From Bacteroidota bacterium (lineage in GTDB: Bacteria; Bacteroidota; Bacteroidia; Bacteroidales; F082): 64,000 nt of DNA. The stretch spans positions 1-64,000 of the forward strand of contig JAHJTC010000002.1 of the NCBI GenBank assembly GCA_018830105.1, given 5' to 3'. How positions within the stretch are numbered: position 1 is the first letter of the stretch; every line of letters begins with the position of its first letter. Made by a program: the position numbers and the translations under genes. The notes beneath the pieces are model-generated. The model was not told the DNA's origin and ran no database searches. It saw only the letters and a program-made list of their open reading frames with translations. Below are positions 44,075 to 53,477 of the stretch, one piece after another.

Positions 44075-44196
44075 TTCTAATATTTCCTTTTGTTAAAAAA
44101 TCTTTCTTCTGTCGGTCGTGCAACAAATAATCTGCCAATGCAGTAGGCTATTGTCAAATTGACAGACAAAGTATGGTTTTTTGAAATTATTTACAA

Positions 44197-45504
44197 TCAG
44201 ATACGTTCGATCAGGGCACCAAGCTGCTGCAATCTTTTATCAATAAATTGATAGCCTCTATCGATTTGATCAATGTTGTCGATGATACTTTCGCCTTTAG
44301 CTGATAAAGCCGCGATAAGCAAAGCAACACCAGCGCGAATATCAGGCGAACTCATACGGATTCCCTTTAAAGATATGCTGTGATTTAAGCCGATCACATT
44401 GGCACGATGCGGATCACAGAGGATGATTTGCGCGCCCATATCGATCAGCTTATCGACAAAAAACAACCGGCTTTCGAACATTTTCTGATGAATAAGCACC
44501 GTGCCTCTTGCTTGTGTGGCCACAACCAGAACAATACTGATCAAGTCGGGTGTGAAACCAGGCCAGGGGGCATCGGCAATACTCATGATGCCACCATCCA
44601 TATAGCTTTCTACCTCGTAACTTTCCTGCGCCGGAACAAGAATATCATCACCTTCAAATTCAAGCTTAATTCCCAGTCTTCTAAAAACGGTTGGAATCAT
44701 GCCTAAAGAAGCAATCCCGGCATCTTTGATTCTTATTGTTGAGCGGGTCATGGCTGCCAAACCTATAAAACTTCCCACCTCAATCATATCAGCTAGCAAA
44801 CGATGTTCTGTGGCTTTCAAAGCTGATACACCTTCAATATAAAGGAGATTTGAACCGATTCCGTTAATTTTAGCACCCATTCGCACCAGCATTTGGCAAA
44901 GCTGAACGATGTATGGTTCGCAGGCTGCATTAAAAATAGAAGTAGTTCCAACGGCCAATGTGGCAGCCATAATAATATTTGCTGTTCCGGTTACAGAGGC
45001 CTCATCCAGTAGCATTGATGTGCCTTTTAGTCCATTGGGAGCTTCAATTTGATAGCAATGTTTTTGCTCGTCTTCGCGAAAAATTGCGCCAAGTTTGGTA
45101 AGACCGATAAAATGGGTGTCGAGGCGGCGGCGTCCAATTTTGTCTCCGCCCGGATGCGGTAAAAATGCTTTTTGGAATCGGGCGAGCAGAGGTCCCAATA
45201 TCATGATGCTGCCACGCAAACTCGCAGCCTTTTCAATGAAATCGTCAGAGGTGAGATAATCCAGCTGAATCGTTTCTGCCTGTAGGTCAATTTCTGATGC
45301 GCTTATGCGATTGGTTTTTACACCAAGGCCTTCCAATAAGCTGATCAGGTTGTTCACATCCCTGATATCGGGGAGGTTAGTGATCTTTATTTTTTCGGGT
45401 GTAAGCAGGCAGGCACATAATATTTGAAGTGCTTCATTTTTTGCGCCTTGTGGCTGGATGATGCCCGATAGTGTTTGACCTCCTGTGACTCTGAACGAAC
45501 TCAT
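44197..45504 (-). CDS. murA: UDP-N-acetylglucosamine 1-carboxyvinyltransferase, Asp variant
   Basis: This enzyme performs the first committed step of peptidoglycan synthesis, moving enolpyruvate from PEP to UDP-GlcNAc. The 435-aa protein has QGAKNEAL at the start and the LRGSIMILGPLLARF block. In the catalytic loop HPGGDKIGRRR the usual Cys (Cys115 in E. coli) is replaced by Asp121. Such Asp forms remain active but are not alkylated by fosfomycin. It is probably co-transcribed with the upstream DUF4290 gene (gap of 52 nt). Confidence 0.95.
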   Translation of the reverse strand: MSSFRVTGGQTLSGIIQPQGAKNEALQILCACLLTPEKIKITNLPDIRDVNNLISLLEGLGVKTNRISASEIDLQAETIQLDYLTSDDFIEKAASLRGSIMILGPLLARFQKAFLPHPGGDKIGRRRLDTHFIGLTKLGAIFREDEQKHCYQIEAPNGLKGTSMLLDEASVTGTANIIMAATLAVGTTSIFNAACEPYIVQLCQMLVRMGAKINGIGSNLLYIEGVSALKATEHRLLADMIEVGSFIGLAAMTRSTIRIKDAGIASLGMIPTVFRRLGIKLEFEGDDILVPAQESYEVESYMDGGIMSIADAPWPGFTPDLISIVLVVATQARGTVLIHQKMFESRLFFVDKLIDMGAQIILCDPHRANVIGLNHSISLKGIRMSSPDIRAGVALLIAALSAKGESIIDNIDQIDRGYQFIDKRLQQLGALIERI

Positions 45505-45556
45505 TTAAAACTTTTTAATTGCTGATTTCCGGTGCAATCAATTCTAATTTAATTAG

Positions 45557-46219
45557 TTATCTCTGGCGCGGATTATTTACCCTTTTATTAGAGAAATCTT
45601 TCTTTTTGTTGGGTTTTTTCTTTTTGGCCGCTGATAGGGCACCAGGGTTTCTGCCTAAAACTTCTGTTGGTGCTATAAGTCGCGTATCTTCTGGCAATGT
45701 GAGCGCACCTTCAGAAACCCTTTCGAGCTCCATTAAGATGATGTTGTCGTTAACAGTTTCCCTGTTCCAGTTCAGATAGTCTTTTTTCATTTGATTGGCG
45801 ATTGCCAGCGATATAGCTTTTTTCTCTTCTTCGTCTTCAATCGATTTGGCTATATCAATCATCGCCATGAGGTAGTGGCCGTAATGCCCATATTTTGGTT
45901 TTTTCTGACCATAACCAGGGTGTTCCGGCTTTTTGTTGCGAATCTCTTTGGAAGGCAATTCATAGGGGCCATCCACATCAAGCTTGTAATCGGCAATGAT
46001 GTGCATATGATCCCAGAGCTTATGCATAAAATCTTCGGTTTCTTTTACCTGGGGATTCATTTGCGCCATCACAGAAACAACAAAATAAGCGGCTTGCGTG
46101 CGATTGGTTTTATCTTCGATGGTAAGCAGATGTTCGATCATCTGTTGGATATTTCTTCCGTATTCCTGAATTACCAAGTGGTTACGACCTGTGTTGTAAC
46201 TGAGTGCGTCTGTATTCAT
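45557..46219 (-). CDS. DUF4290 family protein
   Basis: This 220-aa soluble, helical protein is of a Bacteroidota-specific family. The N-terminal SYNTGRNHLVIQEYGRNIQQMIEHLL and ELPSKEIRNKKPEHPGY are characteristic. The C-terminus is strongly basic (KKKPNKKKDF), which suggests RNA or DNA contact, though this is inference. It is found directly before murA in this lineage. The biochemical role is not known. Confidence 0.85.
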   Translation of the reverse strand: MNTDALSYNTGRNHLVIQEYGRNIQQMIEHLLTIEDKTNRTQAAYFVVSVMAQMNPQVKETEDFMHKLWDHMHIIADYKLDVDGPYELPSKEIRNKKPEHPGYGQKKPKYGHYGHYLMAMIDIAKSIEDEEEKKAISLAIANQMKKDYLNWNRETVNDNIILMELERVSEGALTLPEDTRLIAPTEVLGRNPGALSAAKKKKPNKKKDFSNKRVNNPRQR

Positions 46220-46328
46220 AGGTACAAATTATAAAAGTTTTATGCCGATTATCCCGATGATTTGGGGGTTATTAAACTATATTTTATAGCGTTAGCAGTT
46301 GCAAAAGTAAACAATAATCGGGTAGTGT

Positions 46329-48599
46329 CTAAACAATTTTCAAGCGTGCAAATTTTAAGAGCAGTTGTTTTTGCCCATAGGCAGCAAACTGCACCGTTGC
46401 TTTTTTGTTGGGGCCATTGCCCTCGAGGTTCACTATTTTTCCTTTGCCAAATTTTTGATGAATCACCTGCATTCCATTCTGAAGATCATCAGGATCGGAA
46501 GCTTCAAAATCATCGTTTGCATGAGATTTATTCGGTGAGTGATCCGCTCTTTGTGTCGCTTCCGGTTGCATTTTGGAAAATCCTGCCATGGTATCTAAGC
46601 TGGTTTTTTTTCGCATTCCGGTTTTCCGGGGTCGGTCGATCAGGCTTTCATCAATTTCTTCCAAAAAGCGAGAAGGCTCGCACAGGCTCAGATTACCCCA
46701 CCGATAGCGACTTTCGGCATAGCTTAAGGTTAGTTTTTTTTCGGCCCTGGTGATGGCAACATAAAAAAGACGACGTTCCTCCTCCAACTCAGCTCTTGTT
46801 CCGAGTGATTGAACCGATGGAAACAGATTTTCCTCTATTCCAACCACAAAAACATAGGGAAACTCTAATCCTTTTGCAGCATGAATCGTCATCATACTTA
46901 CATAGTCATCATCGTCAGGATCTTTTTTGTCGGCATCTGTCAGCAGGGCAATATCCTGCATAAAATCGGCCAGTTTTATACCTACTTGCTCTCCAGTGGC
47001 TTCGTCAACCTGTTTGTCAGAGAACTCCATAATGGCATTGAGGAGCTCTTCAATATTTTCGATGCGGCTGATGCCTTCCGGACTGTCGTCTTCCTTGAGC
47101 GCAGCCACCAAGCCCACGCTGCTGTTGATATGTTTTGCCAGCTCAAAGGCACTTTTTGTTTCGTGCAGCGCCTGAAAGCTTTTTATCATCGCAACAAAAT
47201 CATTGATTTTTGACAATGCGCCGCGGTTGATGTCGTGAGGCAATAAACTTTGTTCGTTAATCAAATCCCAGATACTGATTTGATGGACATTAGCCGCTAC
47301 CAACAAGCGCTCAATTGTTGTTTTGCCTATTCCCCGTGCAGGATAATTGATTACCCGCAATAAGGCTTCTTCGTCCTGGGGGTTGATGACAAGTCTGAAA
47401 TAGGAGAGTAGGTCTTTCACCTCCTTGCGGGCATAAAACGAAAGACCACCATATATACGGTAAGCTATGCCATGTTTTCTCAGGGCTTCTTCAATCGAGC
47501 GAGACTGTGCATTGGTGCGGTATAGAATCACAAAATCTTTGTTATTCAACTGCTCGGCCATTTTATGACCAAATATGGCATTGGCCACCAGCACACCTTC
47601 CTCATTATCAGAAGTAGCTCTTAGCAGGCTGATCAATTCACCGTTTTCTTTGTCGGTCCAAACAAGTTTTTTGATCTGATCTTTATTGTTTTCGATCACC
47701 TTATTGGCAGCAGCAACGATTGTTTTTGTAGAGCGGTAATTCTGTTCAAGCCTTACAAGCTGATGATCAGGATAATCACTCTTAAAATTTAGAATGTTTT
47801 GAATATTGGCGCCTCTAAACGCATAGATACTTTGGGCATCGTCGCCAACAACACAAATGTTTTCGTTCAGCGCGGCAATACGCTTGATGATAAGGTATTG
47901 TGCATGGTTAGTATCTTGATACTCATCCACCAGTATATATTTGAATCGATGTTGATACTTGTAAAGCACTTCCGGAAAATCGCGCAGCAATACATTTGTA
48001 TTGAAGAGCAGATCGTCGAAGTCCATGGCATTGGCACGTTTCAGTCGGCTGCTGTAGGCTTTAAATATTTCCCCGATCAGCGGTTTTCCGGCTTGCTGGT
48101 CAGCGATTCTGATATCCGGATTGTCCAGATAATCCTGGGCTGAAAACAGATTGGATTTAGCATTTGAGATACGGTGTAAAACAAAGGATGGTTTATAAAC
48201 CTTTGGATCCAGGTTCAGTTCCTTTAGAATATTTCGCATCAGCTGTTTGGTGTCATCCGTATCGTATATGGTAAAATTTGAGGGATACCCCAGATGGTGC
48301 CCTTCTACACGCAGAATACGGGCAAAAATGGCATGAAAAGTGCCCATCCAAACATTGCGACCTTCCTGATCGCCCACAAGCTGAATCACCCGTTCTTTCA
48401 TTTCGCGGGCAGCTTTGTTGGTAAAAGTCAGGGCTAGAATAGAGAAGGCATCAATGCCCTGCTGCAACATATAGGCAATCCGATAAGTAAGTGCCCTGGT
48501 TTTGCCTGAACCGGCCCCGGCAATCACCATCACCGGGCCTTTAATTGATTGAACAGCTTGCTGTTGAGGTTCGTTAAGTTGTTGGAGTAAATCGATCAC
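46329..48599 (-). CDS. UvrD/PcrA-type ATP-dependent DNA helicase
   Basis: This superfamily 1A 3'-5' helicase has 756 aa. Visible motifs are the Q motif LNEPQQQAV, Walker A GAGSGKTRAL, motif Ia LTFTNKAAREM, motif II VDEYQDTN, motif III GDDAQSIYAFRGA, motif IV EQNYRST and motif VI FYVAITRAEKKL. The C-terminal tail has a UvrD/PcrA-type Tudor-like segment (VIHQKFGKGKIV). It functions in nucleotide-excision and mismatch repair and in removing RecA or stalled polymerase. It has a nearby -7 box at 48620-48627. Confidence 0.95.
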   Translation of the reverse strand: MIDLLQQLNEPQQQAVQSIKGPVMVIAGAGSGKTRALTYRIAYMLQQGIDAFSILALTFTNKAAREMKERVIQLVGDQEGRNVWMGTFHAIFARILRVEGHHLGYPSNFTIYDTDDTKQLMRNILKELNLDPKVYKPSFVLHRISNAKSNLFSAQDYLDNPDIRIADQQAGKPLIGEIFKAYSSRLKRANAMDFDDLLFNTNVLLRDFPEVLYKYQHRFKYILVDEYQDTNHAQYLIIKRIAALNENICVVGDDAQSIYAFRGANIQNILNFKSDYPDHQLVRLEQNYRSTKTIVAAANKVIENNKDQIKKLVWTDKENGELISLLRATSDNEEGVLVANAIFGHKMAEQLNNKDFVILYRTNAQSRSIEEALRKHGIAYRIYGGLSFYARKEVKDLLSYFRLVINPQDEEALLRVINYPARGIGKTTIERLLVAANVHQISIWDLINEQSLLPHDINRGALSKINDFVAMIKSFQALHETKSAFELAKHINSSVGLVAALKEDDSPEGISRIENIEELLNAIMEFSDKQVDEATGEQVGIKLADFMQDIALLTDADKKDPDDDDYVSMMTIHAAKGLEFPYVFVVGIEENLFPSVQSLGTRAELEEERRLFYVAITRAEKKLTLSYAESRYRWGNLSLCEPSRFLEEIDESLIDRPRKTGMRKKTSLDTMAGFSKMQPEATQRADHSPNKSHANDDFEASDPDDLQNGMQVIHQKFGKGKIVNLEGNGPNKKATVQFAAYGQKQLLLKFARLKIV

Positions 48600-48619
48600 A
48601 CGCTAATTTTTTTAGGCTG

Positions 48620-48627
48620 CAAAGCTA
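48620..48627 (-). promoter_or_regulatory. -7 promoter element for the UvrD-type helicase
   Basis: TAGCTTTG on the minus strand fits TAnnTTTG, 21 nt before the ATG at 48599. There is no clear -33 TTG. Confidence 0.5.
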
Positions 48628-48835
48628 CATTATTTCGGCAGATAAGAAGTCTCAGGAAGTTTTGCAGCAAACCTTATTGAGATAAATATTCTCCTATTGA
48701 ATGTCATCTTGCGATAAAGGAATCTTTAACTATTTGTTATTTAATAATTTGGTTATGAGTTGTTTTAATAAATCCTACTTAAAAAATGTAATCAACATGA
48801 TATGACTATATCAGGTATATTTTGGAACGCCCTTT

Positions 48836-49483
48836 CTAACTCAACCTACCTACCCACGTATTATTTGAGATACCTTCAGGTTTGAGGTTTCCGTTGTAAT
48901 CTGCATTAATAAAAGCAGCAAATACTTCCGCATTATCTATTCTGGCAATATCAACTTCCACTACTGCATGTTCGTGACGGCGCTGGGCCGAGCTAATTTC
49001 TATCAGGGCTTGGTTTTCGGAATTTTCTGGAACTATAAAAACGATAAGTTTGTCGTTGAGCCGGCTCATTTGGGGAGGAAGCTGTTTCCAGCTCAGGCGC
49101 AATTGCCCATCTTGTGTTTGCGCAAGCTGCCAGTCACTAGCCTCATCGCGCACATCTTTGCATAGCTGCAGCCAGTTAGCCAGGTTTTTATTTTCGGTTT
49201 CCCGATAGTTTTTGAGATTAGCCGACAAGGCGGCGTTCCATGCAGAACGATTTACCGCTTGTGCAGCAAAACCCATAAGCAAAAGGTTTCTGCACTTTGA
49301 AAGTACAGCAACAACCTCCTTAAAATCATCCTGACTGGCTTTGAGTTTGCCAGTAGCCTTCTTGTTCCGGTATGCGGGTCTAATCCTCACAACCGTTTTT
49401 CCAACCATCTGATATACCACCAAATTACCAATCCGACCCGAAAGCCTTCCCATAAACGCATCACCTGAGCCAGCCATATACAC
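48836..49483 (-). CDS. DUF6266 family protein
   Basis: The 215-aa protein has the family-typical opening (MGRLSGRIGNLVVYQMVGKTVVRIRPAYRNKKATGKLKAS), found in many Bacteroidota. A small beta-rich domain with WQLAQTQDGQLRLSW follows. The family is often seen in accessory regions and its role is unknown. Alternative starts MAGSG at 49477 and later Mets are possible. It lies alone at the left edge of the AT-rich island. Confidence 0.8.
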   Translation of the reverse strand: MYMAGSGDAFMGRLSGRIGNLVVYQMVGKTVVRIRPAYRNKKATGKLKASQDDFKEVVAVLSKCRNLLLMGFAAQAVNRSAWNAALSANLKNYRETENKNLANWLQLCKDVRDEASDWQLAQTQDGQLRLSWKQLPPQMSRLNDKLIVFIVPENSENQALIEISSAQRRHEHAVVEVDIARIDNAEVFAAFINADYNGNLKPEGISNNTWVGRLS

Positions 49484-49625
49484 CTATAAACTACGATGAA
49501 ATAAAGAGTAAATAGAATTTTTGAATAGGACTTGATTGGGAGGGGAAAGTACTTTATGTAGCAGCTTAACCAACAGGTAAAACTGATGAAGAAATAGCCT
49601 ACACAGTTGAATTGACATCACGCAG

Positions 49626-49655
49626 TTGATATAACAAAAGAAATTACTATCTTTG
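49626..49655 (+). promoter_or_regulatory. Promoter of the kinase/regulator operon
   Basis: TTG (49626-49628), 19 nt, TATCTTTG (49648-49655). All elements fit the Bacteroidota consensus. Transcription should start near 49662, giving a leader of about 13 nt before the ATG at 49675. Confidence 0.85.
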
Positions 49656-49674
49656 GTTTGAATGAAATAATATT

Positions 49675-50829
49675 ATGCCGAAAACTAAAACGCATTCGCA
49701 ATATCTTAATATTAGCACCATCTTCGACGAGCTGCCGCTAGGAATGATTCTATTAGATAGCGATAAAACTATTCTTGCAGTAAATGAAGCATTTATAGCA
49801 ATTTTTCATTTAATCCAACAACAAATAATCGGGCAGCAATTAGAAATGATTAAGGGTATTCATTTCGATACTGAAAATTTTGAGGAAATATTTGACAAAA
49901 ACAGCTCGAACAGAAAAAAGATAGTTGAGCTAAAGAACAATAAAGGCAATGCTTACAAAGCAGAATTTATTTTACTTGATTCAACACATAGCAAATCTCC
50001 ATATTATCTGGGAGTTATCAATAAATCTGAATCTGAAAATGCACTAAAACAGGAATTAGAAAATCAAAAGGCTTTAAAAGGTAGTGTAAAAGATAAATTG
50101 GAGCAAGAGAGTGAATTAAGCGAAATGAAGTCCAGGTTTTTATCTATTGCTTCCCACGAATTCAGAACACCATTGGCTGGTATATTATCTTCCCTCAATT
50201 TAATAGACAGGTACATTGATGCAGATCAGCGTGGGTGGTCTAATTTTAAAAACAATGATAAAGTAGTTAACCACCTGAATAAGATTAACGAATCAGTAAA
50301 AAACCTTACGGGTATATTAAATACCTTTCTAACCCTGGGGAATATAGAAAAAGGTGAGATTCCCGTAAAATATACCAGATTCAATCTTCAAAAAACACTT
50401 AAATCCCAAGTTTCGCAGTTTCAGGAAATGAGTAAACCAGGCCAGGAAATCAATTATCAACATATAGGGAAAGAAAAGATGGTTCTGCTGGATAAAAACC
50501 TACTCAGAAATATCATAAACAATCTATTATCTAATGCCATCAAATTTTCGCCTGAGAATACTAAAATTGAATTGTTATCAGAAATTGATACAAACACTAT
50601 TAAATTAGTCGTTCAGGATCAAGGAATTGGAATACCTTCACGCCAACAAAATAAAATATTCAGCCGGTTTTTCAGGGCACATAATGCACTCAATTATGAA
50701 GAAGGGACAGGTTTGGGACTTAATATCGTTAAAAAGTATATCGACCTACTGAAAGGAAATATTTCCTTTGACAGCAAGCAGAATATGGGAACAACTTTTT
50801 ATATCAGCTTTCCTAAAAATAAATCATGA
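49675..50829 (+). CDS. Soluble PAS-domain sensor histidine kinase
   Basis: This 384-aa protein has no membrane segment, so it senses a cytoplasmic signal. A PAS domain lies at about 12-118, a short coiled coil at 120-150, then HisKA with SHEFRTPLAG (phospho-His161). The HATPase domain has NNLLSNAIKFSPE (N-box), DQGIGIP (G1) and GTGLGLNIVKKY (G2). It should phosphorylate the REC-Crp/Fnr protein encoded next, which overlaps by 4 nt. The AT-rich composition and position suggest it controls the stress island that follows. The PAS ligand is unknown. Confidence 0.93.
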   Translation: MPKTKTHSQYLNISTIFDELPLGMILLDSDKTILAVNEAFIAIFHLIQQQIIGQQLEMIKGIHFDTENFEEIFDKNSSNRKKIVELKNNKGNAYKAEFILLDSTHSKSPYYLGVINKSESENALKQELENQKALKGSVKDKLEQESELSEMKSRFLSIASHEFRTPLAGILSSLNLIDRYIDADQRGWSNFKNNDKVVNHLNKINESVKNLTGILNTFLTLGNIEKGEIPVKYTRFNLQKTLKSQVSQFQEMSKPGQEINYQHIGKEKMVLLDKNLLRNIINNLLSNAIKFSPENTKIELLSEIDTNTIKLVVQDQGIGIPSRQQNKIFSRFFRAHNALNYEEGTGLGLNIVKKYIDLLKGNISFDSKQNMGTTFYISFPKNKS

Positions 50830-51875
50830 AAAAAATTTTGGTAATAGAAGATGACAGGCTAATGCGGGAAAACATTTCTGAGCTATTAGATTTAGTCGGA
50901 TATGAAGTTGAATCAGCTCATAACGGAAAGGAAGGCGTTAAAAAGGCACGAACATTCCTTCCCGACCTGATCATTTGCGACATTAAAATGCCTGTATTGG
51001 ATGGCTACGGAGTACTTCATATTTTGCAAAAAGAACCCATTACTTCCACGATACCGTTTATCTTCCTCACTGCAAAAACAGAAAGGAGCGACAGGAGAAA
51101 AGGGATGGAGATGGGCGCTGATGACTACCTTGCTAAACCCTTTGAGGACACTGAGCTGCTTAAAGCCGTCGAAACCCGTTTTAGAAAGCACAGAATTTTT
51201 TCCAAAAAAGACGAAAATGATACAGCGCGATTAAATCAAACCACGCATGAAGTTGATATTGCTATGAACTTAAAAAACACCTTCTCAGATTGTAAAGTTC
51301 ATCAATATGATCCGAAAGAAAACATCTTCAAAACAGGGGAATATCCGCATTATTTATTTTTTATTGAAAGTGGCAGCGCAAAAACCTTCAGGCTGAATAT
51401 AGAAGGGAAAGAGCTTATTTCAAATATATATCGAGCTGGTGATTTTTTTGGATATCAGCCTGTTTTTGAGGATAGACCATACAATGAAACAGCTATTGCC
51501 CTTGAACCAAGTCAGCTTTTAAATATCCCGAAAAACGACTTTCTTTCATTGATCTATAATAGCAGTGACATTGCTAGTAATCTCATAAAAATCATCTCAA
51601 AAAATCTTTCAGACAAAGAAGAAGAAATGATGCATATGGCTTATGATTCTGTTCGAAAACGCGTTGCCTTCAAGTTGCTGGAACTTATCCCCGCAAATGA
51701 GCAAGAATCAGTTGCTATTTCCCGAACCGACCTGGCTAGCCTGGTAGGAACCACCAACGAAACATTGGTCAGGACATTGACTGAGCTAAAAGACCTCAAG
51801 ATTATTAAAACTGACTCCCACGAAATAACCCTAATCAATAGAGAAAAGTTAAAAACCATTGTAAAAAACTGGTAG
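50826..51875 (+). CDS. Response regulator fused to a Crp/Fnr-type sensor and HTH module
   Basis: This 349-aa hybrid transcription factor combines an N-terminal receiver domain (phospho-Asp52 in ICDIKMPVLDG, Lys in LAKPFED), a cNMP-binding-like beta roll (about 158-270, with GEYPHYLFFIESGSAKTF and FFGYQPVFEDRPYNETA) and a C-terminal Crp-type winged helix. The recognition helix reads TTNETLVRTLTEL, keeping the ExxxR spacing that reads TTGA/TGTGA half-sites. It has no N-terminal Fe-S cysteine cluster as in FNR. FNR-like palindromes at 51966 and 56044 could be its targets; this is inference. Confidence 0.92.
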   Translation: MKKILVIEDDRLMRENISELLDLVGYEVESAHNGKEGVKKARTFLPDLIICDIKMPVLDGYGVLHILQKEPITSTIPFIFLTAKTERSDRRKGMEMGADDYLAKPFEDTELLKAVETRFRKHRIFSKKDENDTARLNQTTHEVDIAMNLKNTFSDCKVHQYDPKENIFKTGEYPHYLFFIESGSAKTFRLNIEGKELISNIYRAGDFFGYQPVFEDRPYNETAIALEPSQLLNIPKNDFLSLIYNSSDIASNLIKIISKNLSDKEEEMMHMAYDSVRKRVAFKLLELIPANEQESVAISRTDLASLVGTTNETLVRTLTELKDLKIIKTDSHEITLINREKLKTIVKNW

Positions 51876-51965
51876 TATTATTCTATATTATTTCCTGATT
51901 TTCCTGTCTGTATTCCTTACCCACTTTACTTTTCCTAACTCAACCTATTAATTCGAATTTTGAGA

Positions 51966-51979
51966 TTGACACAAATCAA
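51966..51979. promoter_or_regulatory. FNR/Crp-like box (9 of 10 positions)
   Basis: TTGAC-ACAA-ATCAA differs from the FNR consensus TTGAT-N4-ATCAA by one base. It lies about 43 nt before a possible start point defined by the -7-like TGTATTTG at 52003-52010, close to class II activator spacing. The downstream gene would then have a leader of about 170 nt. Confidence 0.5.
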
Positions 51980-52000
51980 TTCACTTCATTGATTTGTGCC
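51968..52000. repeat. 13-bp inverted repeat between regulator and next gene
   Basis: GACACAAATCAAT and ATTGATTTGTGCC pair in 12 of 13 positions around a 7-nt spacer (TCACTTC). It overlaps the FNR-like box and has no U tract on the plus strand. It may be an extended operator or a stable RNA hairpin at the 3' end of the regulator transcript. Confidence 0.6.
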
Positions 52001-52185
52001 ATTGTATTTGCCCCTTTAATCTATGAGCTTTGCAAAACAGCTTTAATAATTGAAGAAAATAATTACAAATAAGCCAAAAAAATAAGATGCTATTGTTAGT
52101 GCATTTCATTTATCTGAATTAATCAGCTACAAAAGTGGCTTAGTCAGATCGATAATATTACGAACAATAAAAATCCATAAAAAAA

Positions 52186-52665
52186 ATGAAAATCTTCCTG
52201 ATTTCTTTTTCATTTTTCTTGTTAACAACACATAATCAAATCGATGCTCAAAGCTTTACTGAAATAAAGGATGTCGATATTTTAGCAGATAGCAGGATTG
52301 TTTTAGAAAAAGTGAACCCCTATGTTTTTGATACATTAATCGTAAAAGATGTGATGGAGTTAAACGATAAGCATTCAAAGGTTATCTATGAAGATGAAGG
52401 TATTTATAGCGAGGTTATTGTAAACTCCCATCGAAAGGATATGTTGCTCATAGCAACAGCAATTGAAAAGCCTCAGGATCAAATACCTGAAATTGTAATG
52501 GAGGTTTTTAAACAAAGTGAATTTAGCTCATGGCAAATAGAGAAAACACTGGCTATGAAAACACCTTATGACTCTTGGTTTTATGCCTTTGACATTTCAA
52601 AAAACAATAAAAACAAACGTTTATTTTATGACGAGCTCGGTGCGTATAAAAGCCCTCCTTACTAA
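52186..52665 (+). CDS. Small exported protein of unknown function
   Basis: This 159-aa product has a Sec signal peptide (about 1-20, ending in QIDAQSF). The mature part looks like a single alpha/beta domain with IVMEVFKQSEFSSWQIEKTLAMKTPYDSWFYAFDI, resembling the small periplasmic BLIP/PepSY-like folds of Bacteroidota, but no family is assigned with certainty. It lies just after the two-component operon and may be part of its regulon. Confidence 0.7.
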   Translation: MKIFLISFSFFLLTTHNQIDAQSFTEIKDVDILADSRIVLEKVNPYVFDTLIVKDVMELNDKHSKVIYEDEGIYSEVIVNSHRKDMLLIATAIEKPQDQIPEIVMEVFKQSEFSSWQIEKTLAMKTPYDSWFYAFDISKNNKNKRLFYDELGAYKSPPY

Positions 52666-52714
52666 TAACAGATAAAAAGAGAAAACAAAAAAACTAACCC
52701 TAAATAAATTCAAC

Positions 52715-53455
52715 ATGAAACGCAGTTTAAAAAATTTAACCGAATATACCTTAAAAACAAAAGACGGCACAAATGGAAAAGTAAGTGACTTTCTATTTGA
52801 CGAAAAACAATGGACTGTTCGTTATCTTCGAGCAGATTTCGGGAGCTTATTCTCTTCCAAAAAGATACTAATCCCCAAAGTATTCTTAAAAACACCCCTA
52901 TGGGAAAAAGAAATTTTCCCAAGCGAACTGGAGAAAAATGATATAGAAAATTGCCCTAAACCTGCTGATCATCAACCAGTCTCAAGAGAGTATGAAAATA
53001 CCTTATTTAAGTATTTCAAAATAAATCCCTATTGGAGCGCTTCCTATGTTGGATCGCCCGGACTTATTTACCCACCAATGCCGATTGACATTCCAACAAA
53101 AGATTTTCAAGAAGAAGATCTTAACACCATTCTCAGGAGTTTTAAGGAAATAGAGGGATATGATATTCGTGCCATTGACGGGAAACTGGGGCATATTGAG
53201 GATGTTATCATCGATGATTCAGACTGGCAAATAAAATATGTGATAATAGACACTAAAAACTGGCTGCCTTTTAGTAAAAAAGTAATCATCGCTATTGATT
53301 GGATGGAAAGTGTAAGCTATGTAAAAAGAGAGATTAAAATAAATTTAAAAACTGAAGTGATCAAAAACGCTCCGGAATTTCATTCTACTGAGCTTATTGA
53401 TTCCAAGTTTGAGAAATCATTGTTTGACTTTTACAGCCGTAGTCTTGTAAAATAA
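52715..53455 (+). CDS. Protein with two PRC-barrel domains
   Basis: The 246-aa soluble protein has two copies of a PRC-barrel-like unit. The first (about 6-85) has YTLKTKDGTNGKVSDFLFDEKQWTVRYLRAD. The second (about 140-215) has YDIRAIDGKLGHIEDVIIDDSDWQIKYVIIDT, with the WLPFSKKVII strand. Such stand-alone PRC-barrel proteins occur in stress-resistance islands and may bind other proteins or membranes, but their role is not known. There is no signal peptide. It is co-oriented with the genes on both sides. Confidence 0.85.
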   Translation: MKRSLKNLTEYTLKTKDGTNGKVSDFLFDEKQWTVRYLRADFGSLFSSKKILIPKVFLKTPLWEKEIFPSELEKNDIENCPKPADHQPVSREYENTLFKYFKINPYWSASYVGSPGLIYPPMPIDIPTKDFQEEDLNTILRSFKEIEGYDIRAIDGKLGHIEDVIIDDSDWQIKYVIIDTKNWLPFSKKVIIAIDWMESVSYVKREIKINLKTEVIKNAPEFHSTELIDSKFEKSLFDFYSRSLVK

Positions 53456-53477
53456 AACAAGTTAACCCTAACTAACT

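Larger units (their letters stand above)
51876..52185. other. Intergenic region after the two-component operon
   Basis: Apart from the FNR-like box and the overlapping inverted repeat, the region is AT-rich and contains no recognisable gene, terminator with T tail, or tRNA. Confidence 0.6.
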
